Origin: Parelaphostrongylus tenuis
Lineage: Eukaryota; Nematoda; Chromadorea; Rhabditida; Metastrongylidae
Assembly (NCBI GenBank): GCA_019055375.1
Contig: JAHQIW010006496.1
Span: 1-64,000, forward strand
Length of the DNA: 64,000 nucleotides
Direction of reading: 5' to 3'
Shown here: positions 41,671 through 54,800 of the stretch, piece after piece
How positions within the stretch are numbered: position 1 is the first letter of the stretch
Layout: every line of letters starts with the position of its first letter
Notes under the pieces: model-generated
Told to the model about the DNA's origin: nothing
Databases searched by the model: none
Seen by the model: the letters and a program-made list of their open reading frames with translations, nothing else
Program-made: the position numbers and the translations under genes

Positions 41671-44600
41671 GTGGTGTCTGCTTGTCCACACACTATGCAA
41701 TTCGCTCGTGGTACAGTGCTTCCTGTATGGAACAGCTTGCTCATCCGAATGCTCCGTATTGGTGGCGCGAGGCCTGCCACACACGACACGGAGCTTCTGC
41801 CGAAGGTATTAGCAGTTTTGTCGAGGACTCCATTGTCGATATGTGAGTTATCCTATCAAAGATTTATATGATCAGTGAATGCTCTCTTTGACGATAATTT
41901 TTGACATACAGTATGATTTTTGGGAATGTTTAAAGCCTTACCCGGGGTCGGTGCGTCAGGGTCAGTCAGGGTTATACACGCGTATTTTGGGGGTCTAACC
42001 CTCCTCGTCAGTGACCCGCGCCCCACATTAAGCCCTGCATTGTAGCACAGAGGGTGATGATGAAATAGTGATGGCACAAAGTCATTGTGCACTGTCCCGT
42101 CATCACATACGCCCCCCTCTGGATCAATTTTTGACATATCAACATAACCACATTTTTGCTCAAAGGGCCTTGGCATACGTGTTGCTTTATTCTGTACAGA
42201 ATCTTTAATAGATTTTAACGATGGCGTGGAATTTCTGTTTAAACTACAGATTTTCAATAATTGCTGTCCAAAAATTCTTTTTTCAATTCTTGGTTCTTTC
42301 TGATTAGGAGGGAGCAAATTGAAAATCGACCTCATTCGCTGTAGGGGAACAGGAGTGTTGGTAACCATTCGTAAGGTGAGACTTGAGGCTACAGCCTCAC
42401 GTGGCCGGTTTTTCAAAACGTTATCCTATAACGCCGTGATTTTCACATAAAATTAGCGCTTATTTCTCGCCGAGCAAAGCTCTTTACTTATTAGTGTTAG
42501 TAATCATAAGATAGCGTAGTGCTTCCTGATGCCTATGCTGTACTTCTGTCCTGAACAGACCGCTTCTTTGCAACGCACCAGGTAAAATAAATTGAATTCG
42601 ATGTGTGAGAATGGACGATCTGAAGCCAAATGACGCGGCGGTGGTATGGCAACCACGTGACTGCTGACGCAGTACTTCTCCACGCGCTCACAGAACCGTT
42701 CACTGGCTACGGCAGCTAACGCCCACGTGAATCGCCCTCGACTTCGTTGCTTCCACGTGGGAATTCGACTTATTACCAGTTGCGTTGCAGCTTATTTTAC
42801 CTACTGCGTTTCAGAGAAACGGTCTTTTCAGGACATGAGCATAGCATTGAATTCAAATTCGATTATGCTACCAAATGATTTTTAATAGTCTAAAGAAAGA
42901 CCTCTGTCCGACGAGAAATATGCGTGTCTGAAGCCATGAAATCTGCTCCTGTAGCAGCGTCATAAAAAGGCTTTTTCGAAAACCGGCGACGTCGGGCTGT
43001 AGCCTGAAGTCTCAGCTTTCGAATGGTTACTAACACTCCTATGAAGAGTTCCTTTCCAGCAAATGAGATCGGCTTTCCATTTGTTCCTTTCCAGTCATAA
43101 AGAATATGTTTATTTTATTTTTGAGCCCTCGCTTAAAATAGAATAATTCGATATCATTTTTCGAGCCTTTCATGAGATCTGTCATGGCACATATTCAGTG
43201 CTGACACGTGTTTCGGCATTACAGCCTCGTCAGTCGCACGGTGCCTTTCGCTCTAGTCAGTTTCACGGAGAGATATTTCTTTCCGACTGTTTGTGAGACC
43301 TTGCTCAAAACAATATAATTTGATAACTTATTTTGAGCTTTATATGAAGTTTCATATGACGTTTATACACATACATGCAGTACACATGTCTCCCCGCAGA
43401 ACTGACTAAGCCCGAAAGCCAGCGTGCGAGTGAACAGGCTGTAATACCGAGGCACCTATCTTGTGCTGTATAAGGCCATAAGTAGAACTCATGAATGTTT
43501 CAGAATATGTTACCAGAATTTTTTTTATTTAGCCGCTTCAGCGATATTCAATAATGTTGAGTGATATGCAAAATTTGAACGTCAGACAAGAATTGAAACC
43601 ACATTTTATCCTTTCTACGGGTGTGCACGTCTTGATACTTCACACTTGTACGGTACATCTTCACTGATAATGCAGGCCTCAGCACAAGCAAACCGTGTTG
43701 GTTTGACTGTTAGGCTCCCTACAGTCCCAAGGTAGGCGTAGGCATAGCCAGAGCTTCCTCAGGTCATGACAACATAAGAGCAGTCGCCAGCCTTTCTGGA
43801 TTAGAAAAAATCTACCACCTGAAACTAATAGCTGCCAGGAGGGTAGTCATTCATAAGTCAATTTTCTCACAGCTGGGTTTTCGATGTGGAAAGGTCGCAC
43901 TCCTTCTCAGCTTGGGTGGCCCTGCTGGAAGGTTAAACACACCGCTGTATTTTGCGTCCGTCACCTAGGAATTCTTCAAGCCACGGTGAGGTCATAAATC
44001 TTCTGGGAGGGCATGTCAGTCAACATTATTGAATATATGCCTGATAATTATTTTGGGCTATCTATGTGATCTGTTATGGGCACTTATACAGTGAAATACA
44101 CTTGTTTCGGCCTTTCAGCTTAGTCAGTTGTGCGTTGCCTTTATTTTAAGCCAACCCCTTTTGGGGTAAAACTCTCTTACATAGTGGAACCGCGGCCGTA
44201 TTACTTATACGCTCCCTCAAGTGATTAAAATCACCAAACGGGCAGTGTTGCATACTCGATTGTCCTTGGCTGGTAATTATGAACTAACATTTATTCGTTT
44301 CGAGTTTTTCTTAAGATCACACTCAAATTTCAATATACCTGGTAGCTGTTTTCGAGCCATGCATGTGGTTTATTATGAGCACTTACACAGTGCAATGCAC
44401 GTGTTTGTTCTTTCAGCCTCGTCAGTTAGACAGTGCCTTTCGTTCAAGCCAATCCCTTTTGGGGGAGAACACGGAATAAACACTCGAAACAAATGATGTG
44501 ACATTTCACATCTACCAGCCAAGACCAATCGAGTGTATAAGAGTCCCCGTTCGGTGATTCCAGTCACTTGACGGCGCATGTAAACGCTACGTCTGCGGTT

Positions 44601-44785
44601 CATCTATATGAGACAGTTCTCCTCAAAGGATCGGCTCAAACGAAAGGCACCGTGCAAGTGACGAGGCTGATGTATTGAACTGTATAAATGCCCATAACAC
44701 ACATGCATGGCTCGAAATATTCGTCAGGCATATTGAAATTTGGACATGGTCCTGAAAAACAACTCGAAACGAATGATTTTATCGA

Positions 44786-44819
<34 letters not shown>

Positions 44820-44846
44820 AGACACATATATATGTATATATATGTA

Positions 44847-44886
<40 letters not shown>

Positions 44887-45892
44887 CATAGCTGGGTTCA
44901 AGGCCGATAGTGGTTGCTGGGCCACAGATTTGCCATTGCTTGCTGACAAATCGTTGCATTGTATCAGAGAAAGAATGATGGCAGAACAGGAGCGTCGGTA
45001 CTGCAGTGATCAGCACTGCCCCCCAGAAAGGACAAAATTTGGGTTCTATTTCTCTCTGTCGATCAAATTTTTGCTTATCACTGAATAATATTGGATATCT
45101 TCTACCACTTTTTTTGTGCTGTACACCACCCTTTCTATAAACGAAATATTAGTCGAATCCATACTACTATATTGCGTTCTTTTCAGACGATTCGGCCTTA
45201 TTAGACTTCACTATCCGACTTTTGAAGGAATTCCTCTATCACTTCCCAATAGCATTAGCCATTGCTAGAAGTAGTGTTAGGATGTTCAGTGAAGTACCTC
45301 AGAATGTCTTTGATAATCACAGGTATAGTGTTCCAGAAACTTCCTCCACTTTTTGTCTATAGGGCATTGATTTTACTGTATGGACATACTTCTTTTCTGT
45401 TCAGTTAATTGAACAAGCTTGTCACAGAGTCAAATGGCCCAGGGCACATCGCCGTCGTTTGCCACTAAGTGGCGCACATCGACGACATAGTCTTAACAGA
45501 GTACAGGAAAATCCCGCTCAATCAGACGACAACATGTCTCGACTGGAGGTGGTCCCACGTTGTGCATTTCATTCGTATAGTCGTTAAGCGTTTTCTCATT
45601 CAGAAGTCTATTCATCATGGTACAACTGATTCCCACAGTGGCAGTGTTAATCCATTCTCAAGCCGTACTGGTCTTCTGAGTGTGTCTGGTTCGTGGCGCA
45701 TTTTCCTCTACCTTATTATTATTGTGCTTATTATTTCTTAAAATGAATGTACGTTCAGAAGTGGGAGATATAGAAGAAATCTATTCAATGATGTTCAACA
45801 ACCACTCTGGCCAAATCAGCTCTTTAGAAGATTTCATAAACGCATTAGCCTGTTTGACGCGTTTCATCTCATACAATAACTCACCTTGTGAG
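41671..45892 (+). CDS. LYST-like N-terminal exons (helical, then Ser/Thr-rich)
   Basis: Exon 41671-41842 (acceptor attatctag, donor gtgagt) encodes [14 protein letters not shown] and [17 protein letters not shown], ending in phase 1. Exon 45187-45322 begins in the fitting phase and gives [19 protein letters not shown] and [13 protein letters not shown] basic stretch, [19 protein letters not shown], follows at 45405-45548. Exons 45604-45688 ([20 protein letters not shown]) and 45759-45892 ([20 protein letters not shown]) join in phase. The link 45322 to 45405 is off by one base. These parts are not conserved enough to place against LYST residue by residue. Membership rests on strand, phase and continuity. 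Earlier exons were not found. Confidence 0.55.
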
Positions 45893-48800
45893 GTAAGTAC
45901 TTCTTATTCGAGTTGGTTGATTTTGGCTTATTATGATCTTTAATTCATTATGTGACATAGCAGCAGAGTAGAACTAGGAGGTATAAACGATAAGGAAATA
46001 GTTCTAACGACGAGCTCTCGAATGGCTATATCGTGCATCTGTTATGTAATATTCCTCATAACCTGCAACTCACTTGGGCGATATCCGATGTCTCTTTGAT
46101 CTCTTCCTGATACCTGATCAGACGTGGGTAAATATCATGATTCTATATCGCATGATACTGAATGAAAATTTCTATATTCAAAAAATTTTTTCGGAGGAAA
46201 AGATCAATTTGCATCTTTTAGTTCATATGTGGTTTTTTTTTATGTCGTCCAGCTATCCATAGGCCTTTCATGATAGTTGAAAATACCTGAACCCCTATGT
46301 CCGAGAGCAATTGGCACTTCTAAAAGCTAAACCCTCTTGAATTGTCATTTTATTTTTATCCCTGCGAAAGATGTTAACACAATACTCGTGTGCTCAATTT
46401 CGCGTTGTTGCCGTGGTATTTGATCGAAACGAACCTCGTCTTCCTATGCCCACCTCGCTGAAAACTACTTTCCAGTCCTTTCGATCCACAAAAAAGCAGA
46501 TCGTCCTGCTACTTTGGCTTATTTAACTAATATTTCTGCTTTTTTTCTCCCAACTGTCAACAGACAGGAAACAAACTCATGAATCCTTGGTCCCGCCTTG
46601 ATTTTCGCATGCTACGTGGAGCGGTCGACTGGCTAGCAGGGCGCGCTTGAATGACAGTGTTATATTTTTCTGACGAAATTTAAGATTTTACTGTCACTAT
46701 AAGGGATTTTGTGTTGAGAAGAAGATAAGTTGTTATTGAAGACGTATCACTGAGGCTATCGGCAGTAAAGACACCGCCAACGCTTCCTGATTAACAATAA
46801 AGCAATCAATCATCTCTCGAAAAATGTCGTTTGTTGAAAATGAAATTTGTATTAAGCGTTACCATTGCGCAGTGAAAATCCTTTTTCAAAACCGTTTGTG
46901 TGTATTATTGTGAAAAGTCATAAGAATAGTATTGTTATGCTGCTAATCATAGATGCTATACGAATAATCAAGTAAGTTCACCAATCAACTACAAAATTTG
47001 TATCGAGTTGCGCACCGGTTACAGTATGTCCCAGTAAGCCAAGAAACGGCGCAATCATTGTCCCATATGTGACACGCGGTACAGAAGGTGTTGAATAACG
47101 TTCTGAACGAAAATTGAAATCTGTCTTTCTAACACATCACCTTCAGGCGATATTTATATGTGGTCTTTTGAAGAAAATTATGAAGAGTCTTGACTATGAC
47201 GAGATTGAAGGTTCACTCCCTAATCAGTGGATTAATTGGCCGATCATTGTGACCCAGGTAGTGCTTGTTCGATTCATCGTTCTTTCATCTAATCCCATAT
47301 CGGTACTTTTTTTTTCTTGCAAAGAGATTTGTCTTAGCTAAATCATTTAGTGTTCAAAATGTATCTCTCACCTACTATTGTCGGATAGTGATCGTGATGG
47401 TGATGAACGAGTGCACATTAAATCTTCTTTTGATTTCCTTTTGGACGTTATCAAGGAGGTGAGGACATATCGTTGCTTTCTGACGCATGGAGTCTTGCTG
47501 AAATTCATTTATATGTCTAGTATACCTCTTGTAAAATGCTTATAAAGCTTCTTAAGTGAATATCGAAGGAACTAGGCCAGAGTTATGTACTGAAGAGACA
47601 GTACAAACGTTGTGCTTCTTCAAAGCCTCCGATTTGCTATCGTTTTTTTTTCTTTCATTGCAAAACGGAGCTGTGCGAGTAGCGGCTGAGGTAGAAGATG
47701 AGGGTGTTTGCGTTGTGAGCGGAGCAACTGATACGAGTTGTGTCTATGGGAAAGATTGTTATTTCTTTAAAGACCGAGCCGTTTTCTCTTTCTCTCCGGA
47801 CTTCTGGTAATCGGGATTGCTTGGATCTCTGCGATTTCGACACTGTAATTCGATTTTGAGAAAATACCTGTCATTTCACTGTAGCAACTGAAAAAAAAAT
47901 CTTTCTTACCTCCAGAACTAATTATTTGCACGAGTGGCGTTTGTACTTAGCTTTTCACGAGACTTTTAGTGCTTCTTCGATAGCCTGAAAAGCGGCAATT
48001 CTCAGAGTAAGTTTGCTTTTTTCAAAAGGTCTTGGTATGCATTGCAGGAGCGGATAACAGATTTCGATTTAGGAAGGTGAATTTTTGAAATGGATAGAAA
48101 TTTAACAAATGAGTAGCGATTGTTGGTACTTTCGAGATAATAGCTAATTGAAAAGTTTTTATTGGATATTCTTGCCGTATCGGTTTTTTAAACATGACTT
48201 TTCGATAAAATTGCAGGTTTTTGGTATCGTTAAAATAGGCTTTTTCTTGTGAGTATTTTGGTATACGACTTGCTTTCACAAAATGTTCGTAAGAAATACC
48301 CAGTTGAGTGACAATTGTATCAGAACGGCACGAATTTTTGCCCAAAATATTAGCTTAGTGCAGTGCGATTTGAGACGCGCAATTTTCGTTATTTAATTAG
48401 AGACTTTTTCTCCTTTCCCAAAGAATTTTGCAGCTTTTTCCTTGCAGAATTATAGAAAATTATAGAAAATTATAGAAAAGACATTGTTATATAGTCTATG
48501 ATATTACTTTTCCATTTTTATTCCATGTTGCTAAATTAACCCCTCTACGATTTCCAAGCAACGGGCTAACTACTGTGAGTGCGAAACGTAATACCGTTCC
48601 CTCTTTTGAAGCGCCCTATGCAAAACTAATGAGAAATCAAACTCAGTTTCAAAGTCAACGAGATCTAAGCTATCTAATGACTAGTAAAAGTCGTTGAAAA
48701 ACCAGCCACAGGCACCAGCTGTGCAAACAATGCGCGCAGAACGTAAAACGTAACTTTTCTCTTGATTGCTACAGCGTAGGGGAAAGGCTGATTTAGAAAC

Positions 48801-51800
48801 CCAGTTTTAAAAAGTCCGTCTCCAGCGAAAAAGGCTGAAAATAGTGGTGCGTTATAAGTGGTCACGTGGTCTCCGAAGAGTTGAATAGTGCATGAAAAAA
48901 CTGCATGTCTGACTGTTGATGTTTTACTACTTGTTTCTTTAGTGTATAATCACCGTAGTGCAACTGGACGAAGTGCTCCAGCCTGACGGAAACTTGGGAA
49001 CGATCGAGCAGTGTATTGAGTTGTCTTGTACAGCAACACTAAGGTTTGCTCCTATTTTACATAGAGTGCACGTGACCGATTTCGTAAATCTTCGATGCAG
49101 ACTAGATGCGGGTCCATTTATTGTTCATTATAAAGATATGGTCAGCAGTGTTTGTTAACAGTCACAGTTTCTTTAGGCACTTATGCTTTATTAAGTTAAT
49201 TAAAGCATAGTATGTATATGTGTCATATGTATATAGGAATTAGTAAAAGTCTCCTGTTTTGATAGGTAATTTCTCATCTGAAAATAATTATGCTTGACTT
49301 TCAGTGTCATTGAAGACGTTCTCAAACTTTATAAAATGTATGGAACCTACGATATCCTTCCCCAGTTGGGAGGAATGATTTTTATGTGGAGCCTCGACAG
49401 CTCATTCGCACTAGTGTTCCGTCGATTAATGGAAAACATAAAGCGTGATGTGTTCACACCGCGGATCACCACCGATAGCAGAGTGCGAAGATTCGCATTT
49501 GAACTGTTCGCTTCGCTCGTCAATGTCACGTACGTTGGCTCAACAGTTCTAGCCATATAAGACCTATGTGAATTTCTACGGTGGTTTTATTTAGCTACGC
49601 GACCACTTATATGATCAATATGAGCCTGACGTGGCCCCGTGGGTTTGACGGAAATATATCGGCATTTGAGCTGATTGAGGCTCTAAGCGCCCAGATCGCT
49701 TCTGGCAGGCGTGAGTCTTTCAAGGTACGTTTCTCAGTGTGCATTGAACCTATTTTGAGAGCGTCAAAAAAAAACATCAAAAAATCAGCTTATGAACAAA
49801 TTTGGCTTACATCAGAGAATTGTCTCCGTCGTTATACATGTTCTCTGATAATAAATTGAAGTCGGTCGTTTTTTTTTCAGTAGTCTCATCATTCTAGAGT
49901 AGGCAAATCAATTTCTAATTGGCATAGGAAATGGCTTCGGTTTTTATCGCAGTTTTATCTAGTGCCTGCATAGTTCTTGTGGTCCTCTAGATGTTTTAAT
50001 TTGAGGTTTTCGGTATTTTTGATATATTAGGGAATATTGGGCGAAACCATATGTTTTTGGAGCCGTTGAATTTCGTACCGTGAAAATTTTTTTGACCGTG
50101 CAGGGGCAGTATGATTTCAAAATGTTGATCTGCCTCTCAGGTGTAAGAAAAGAACTTGTTTCACCTCCCAGTCTCTAAGGGCTAAATAGGAATCTTGTTT
50201 GCAGAATGACTTTCAATCATTTAGAACTTAAGACAATGTTTTATATACCTATTTGAAAAAAGGAATAAACATTCAACGGTGAAAAAACTACTGGTTGGCT
50301 TACAAGAGAATTTAACTTGAATGTCACATTACATTTGCGTCCTACTGGCCTAGTCAGTTCGGATTTTATATGTAGTTTTCTATATTTCATTTCCGACAGT
50401 GACAAGCTAGTCTGACCTGCTAGTGGTGACGATACTCAGCACAAGAACTATCTTGGAGTAATTAGATTGAGCAAAAAACACTGTGGAAACGTATTATAGC
50501 TCCAGGTTAATAGCCCTTACCTACTTCAATCACATGTGTTGCTCTACTTACATATGTAAAACTGAGCAAGATCAAATATCTCAAACAGTGACGCATGAAG
50601 CTGCGTTCAGATATTTAGCATTAATCCCTGGATTGCTAGATTTTCGGAAAAATACTGAGATTCACAGACATTTGCGGCAGATGCTTTTAACTTTCACAAT
50701 AAAAGCGTATATTATCTGTTCAAGACCTTACAGTAGGGGTTAAATTCAAATTTTCAAATTTTCTTACCGTAGCAGCGTGCGGAAGCACCGGCAATGAATT
50801 CGAGTGCACCATCGCGACTTGTCGCACTGTTAGAATGCTTTGGCTTCAAAATAAAATCCTTAACGCATTGAAAAGACGGAAAATGGTTAATAGGTTTTCA
50901 ATACTAGAAGGATTGTCAAGTTACATCCTGTAGGAATTTTTTATTGATTGATTTCGGTGCTTACTATTTCAAACGATGAAGTTTTTTATGAGATGAGGCG
51001 TACGCGGTCAATATTTCCGTGCCAAACCATTCATAACAGAGTCAATGTATACTGGATGTTATGTGTTGGAATTTTGGAGAACGTTTTCAGGTACTGGCAT
51101 GGCATCTGCCTAAGATGAAGTGGACGCGCAAAATACCTATTGCTCAAGGGAATGATTTCGGTGGTAGCGAAATGCAACCTAGCATTACCATTATTGAGCT
51201 GGTAGCCACCATTCGTTGTGTCAATTCCGTTGAATTCCTGGTGAACGTGTGTCGATATCTTTTCAGTAGTGAGTTTACTTTGTTAAGTACCTTACATTAG
51301 ATCTCTTCAAATAAGCTGAAGAGAGGATGTGAAGGTTTTGCGTTGAAGAAATCATTTTGCTGTAATTTCCTTTGACGTTGAGGCTTAAGAAATCTTGTTA
51401 AGCCTAGGAGGAAGTTTCTGTGGAAAAACCTCTTGAAAGCTTAGAGCGATCTAATCTTATTAGAATGGGTTGCATCGTGGCAAAAATATCACTTTCAAGT
51501 GGATCACTACTCGTTTTTATTGTTGATCAAAAACATTTATGTGTATTTGAGATTCAATACCTTTCCGCTACTATCCATGAGTTTTTAGTATATGCTTTCA
51601 ATCGCGTTTTGGGCTAACTGTGGAATCATTCAGTATGTAACGGACAGTGATCACTGAGTGCAAAGCACTTTATCTTAGATGGTCCACTCTCCCCATCTCG
51701 CTCTTTTTTCCAAACTTTTACTCTTATTCAATTACTGATCTAAATGAGATGCGTTAAACGTCATTCGTAGGCCAACAAACATGATTTACCAAAACTTTCT

Positions 51801-54800
51801 CCAGCGCGTGTGTCCGTCCAGTTCATTGTATTTTAGCATTGAAAATCCACACATAGTGAATCAGCGGAAGGGGTACTTATATAGACATAAAGTTACTATA
51901 GATATAGACTGGCAATGATCACTGGTTGTATTTATGGAAGACCAAGTATTCACAATTTTTGCATTCATTTATATACTTTTGCCCACTGTATCTTTGCGAA
52001 GCAGTCATCAATTCTTATTTGCATTACGCTTTCACCTTTGAATAATCTGCAATTTTATATCATCTTACTCTTTTTCACTAGCACTCACGCTCGCGCAAAG
52101 AATGGATAATACAAAGAAATCAGATGTCTCACAACGGTGTAGTTTAACATCTTATAGCAAATATTAGACCTTCTATGTTTAGGCACTAGATCATTAAACA
52201 CCAAATTTATCAACCACAAGTAATTAGAGTTCCTTAACAACACTATTCAGAGCATGCGCCCAAGCATGAGCACATTTCTACCATCTCTCAGGCAGCAAAT
52301 CAGTACTACTTTGTGCAGAACTTTCCGAGCTTTCTTTTGGTACCAAATTTGTCCATGCTTGCCGCATCATGGCTGCTCAACGAAGCCTTTATTGCACTTT
52401 GCTGCTTTACGAGCACGAATTTTGATGCAGTGCACAGACCGCCTTTGAGATCATCAACCTCGCAAAGGATTTTATGGATTTGTGACCAGGTGAACACGTT
52501 TCGGTCCTTTGCTGGGTTTCGTGCCGGCAGCACCAACTTGAAGGATCAACTGCGCTCCGAATCCGGCGAAGTTGGGCGAGAGGCCGTTATCAAGCAATTG
52601 AAGAGGATCCGACTTTGACTTCACGGTTACGACGCATACTTCGAATAGTGTTGTTGAGCAGTTCTAATTACTTTTGGTTAATTAATTTAGTCTCTATTGT
52701 TCTAATGCCAAAACTAATGAGAAGACTTAATATTCTGAGGAAGGGTTTTGTTACGCCTGCATATAAAGACGGAATCCCGCTGAATGTGTCTCAGTTACGG
52801 AGATTTTTTTTTCTTCTGTTTCCTGATAGTTCTCTAATATCTCTATGATGGTAGGCATTATTTTTTAGCTGTGTCAGCAATTGTTTGCTCGTTTTGAATG
52901 TATCTTTCTGATACTGAACACTGAGCAACTCATATATGATTTGTTTTCAGGTGATCTGTTAGCTGAGGATGCTCGCCATATAATTATGAAGTTAATCATA
53001 CCCACAATAGTGTTCTTGTCAAAGAATATGCCTGTAGTAGAATATTTCGTTAACGTCGGCAAATTTTCTGGAGATTTTCTGTTTGTGGTGGATTTGTTCG
53101 AATTGCTTCATCCACTGATTGACATATATATTGCGGAGGTTATGATAAGGTATGTCACCTGAATTCTATAATATCCTAGCTCAAAACTTCAAGTTTGAAC
53201 TTTCAGAATTGTCCTTGTACCAAATCTCATTGTGTATATGAGCAATGAGGATTTAGAAGGCAGTCTCATACCCCTAATATCTAAGTGTATTTCTTTAGCA
53301 CACACTGTGGCTAAGGTTCGTAGCTTTAGACAGTGATTTAACGCCTCTGTCCGGCGTTACCTTCTATAATTTCTCCTTTCAGGAAACCGGTTTGTCCGAC
53401 TGGTTGTTTTCAAATTTCCATGCATACTGTGAACGTGCTGCATCTCAAGACATATGCGTGTTTATGTCTGACAATACTGTCAAACAGAACCGCTTACAAT
53501 TTCGTGCTTTTTTCACTGTTTGTCGAGCGCTGGAACTAAATTCATGTGAGTAAAATTCTTATGTTGTTTTTTCTCAAAGTGAAATGTTCTAGTCACATTT
53601 TCATCCAAATATATTCTTCGTGTGTCATAGCTGTCATTCAAGTAAAGATTTGCAAGTTGGATGCCTCATTTCCTCCAATTTTTCGATTTGACCAGTAGAG
53701 ACGTTTTTGATTCGGTCATGAAATGGCTTCAAATTTCCTTCTGTGTAGGTAGCACATGTCATGAATCTTAGAAAGGGGTTTAAGAAGTTGAAGTTTTAGA
53801 AGAAAACATTCCACGCATCACAGATTTGTCAATCGCGTCAGTTGTGTAGCACATGTCGACGACCTTGAATAGGTTACTATCAGCACATTCATGTTGACGC
53901 CTAGGTCTGTCCTAGTGACTCAGTGGAGCGACACTCAATTATAAAGTACCGCAGGTCATGTGTGACCCATACCGTTCGCTCCGCCTAACGGACATCCGTG
54001 CCCCTTTTGTTTACTGTGCTATAATTCGATTTTTGCTCGCAATTATACAATGTTTCATATTCTGCGTAGCTAATGTTCCTACTAAGCATTATCAAGCTTT
54101 TGGAATATATCCATTTCGTGTTTGTTGAAAATAATTCGGTCACCGTTTAATCACCTTGGTATCAGTTATCCGACCGAAATCATCCTAAGGAAGAGTTATG
54201 CGCGTAGCAGCGTCTAGGATCAATGAGTACACTGTCTAGGGTCGATGAAAATACATGTAATAGCGTGAGTTTCACGATTTCTTCACTGAAGCGCAGAATA
54301 CTTTTGACACCTTCTACGCCCTAGTTCTTGAGAACTCTTGCTTGCCAGTCTTTGAGGCGCAACACGTGCTCGTCACTATGTTTTGGTGAGTATGGTGCAA
54401 TTCCATATCTTTACTACTGAAGTTCGGATTACTTCTGCCGTCTACGCAGTTGTAAATACTCTGGGCTTCGTCATCTTGACAGCGCAGAAAGAAGTGTTTT
54501 CCTCCTACTCGCATGTCACCTAAGCTTTCTATTCGTAGGTCAAAGCATGAAAGTCGTAGATTCAAAAAGTGGACGAACATGAGCTAGTTTCATTTGTCAT
54601 CGTCACCATATCTTCGATCTGTGGCCCAGAAGCTCACGAAATTAGAGGGACTGGAGCTAAGATGTTTATCATATAGATATTCTTATCCATATACTTGTTG
54701 CATCATATAGAGCTTTTCTTTCAGTTTGAGGTGAATGGAATTCAACACATGACAATATGGTGATAGAAAAGGAGGATATTGCTTCTAAGTTGCTATATGT

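Noticed and set aside
41856..42416. 186-codon minus-strand frame with a PEBP-like LTDPDAP string
   Set aside because: A third is foldback element, no other PEBP motif is present, and there is no promoter, splice or homolog evidence.
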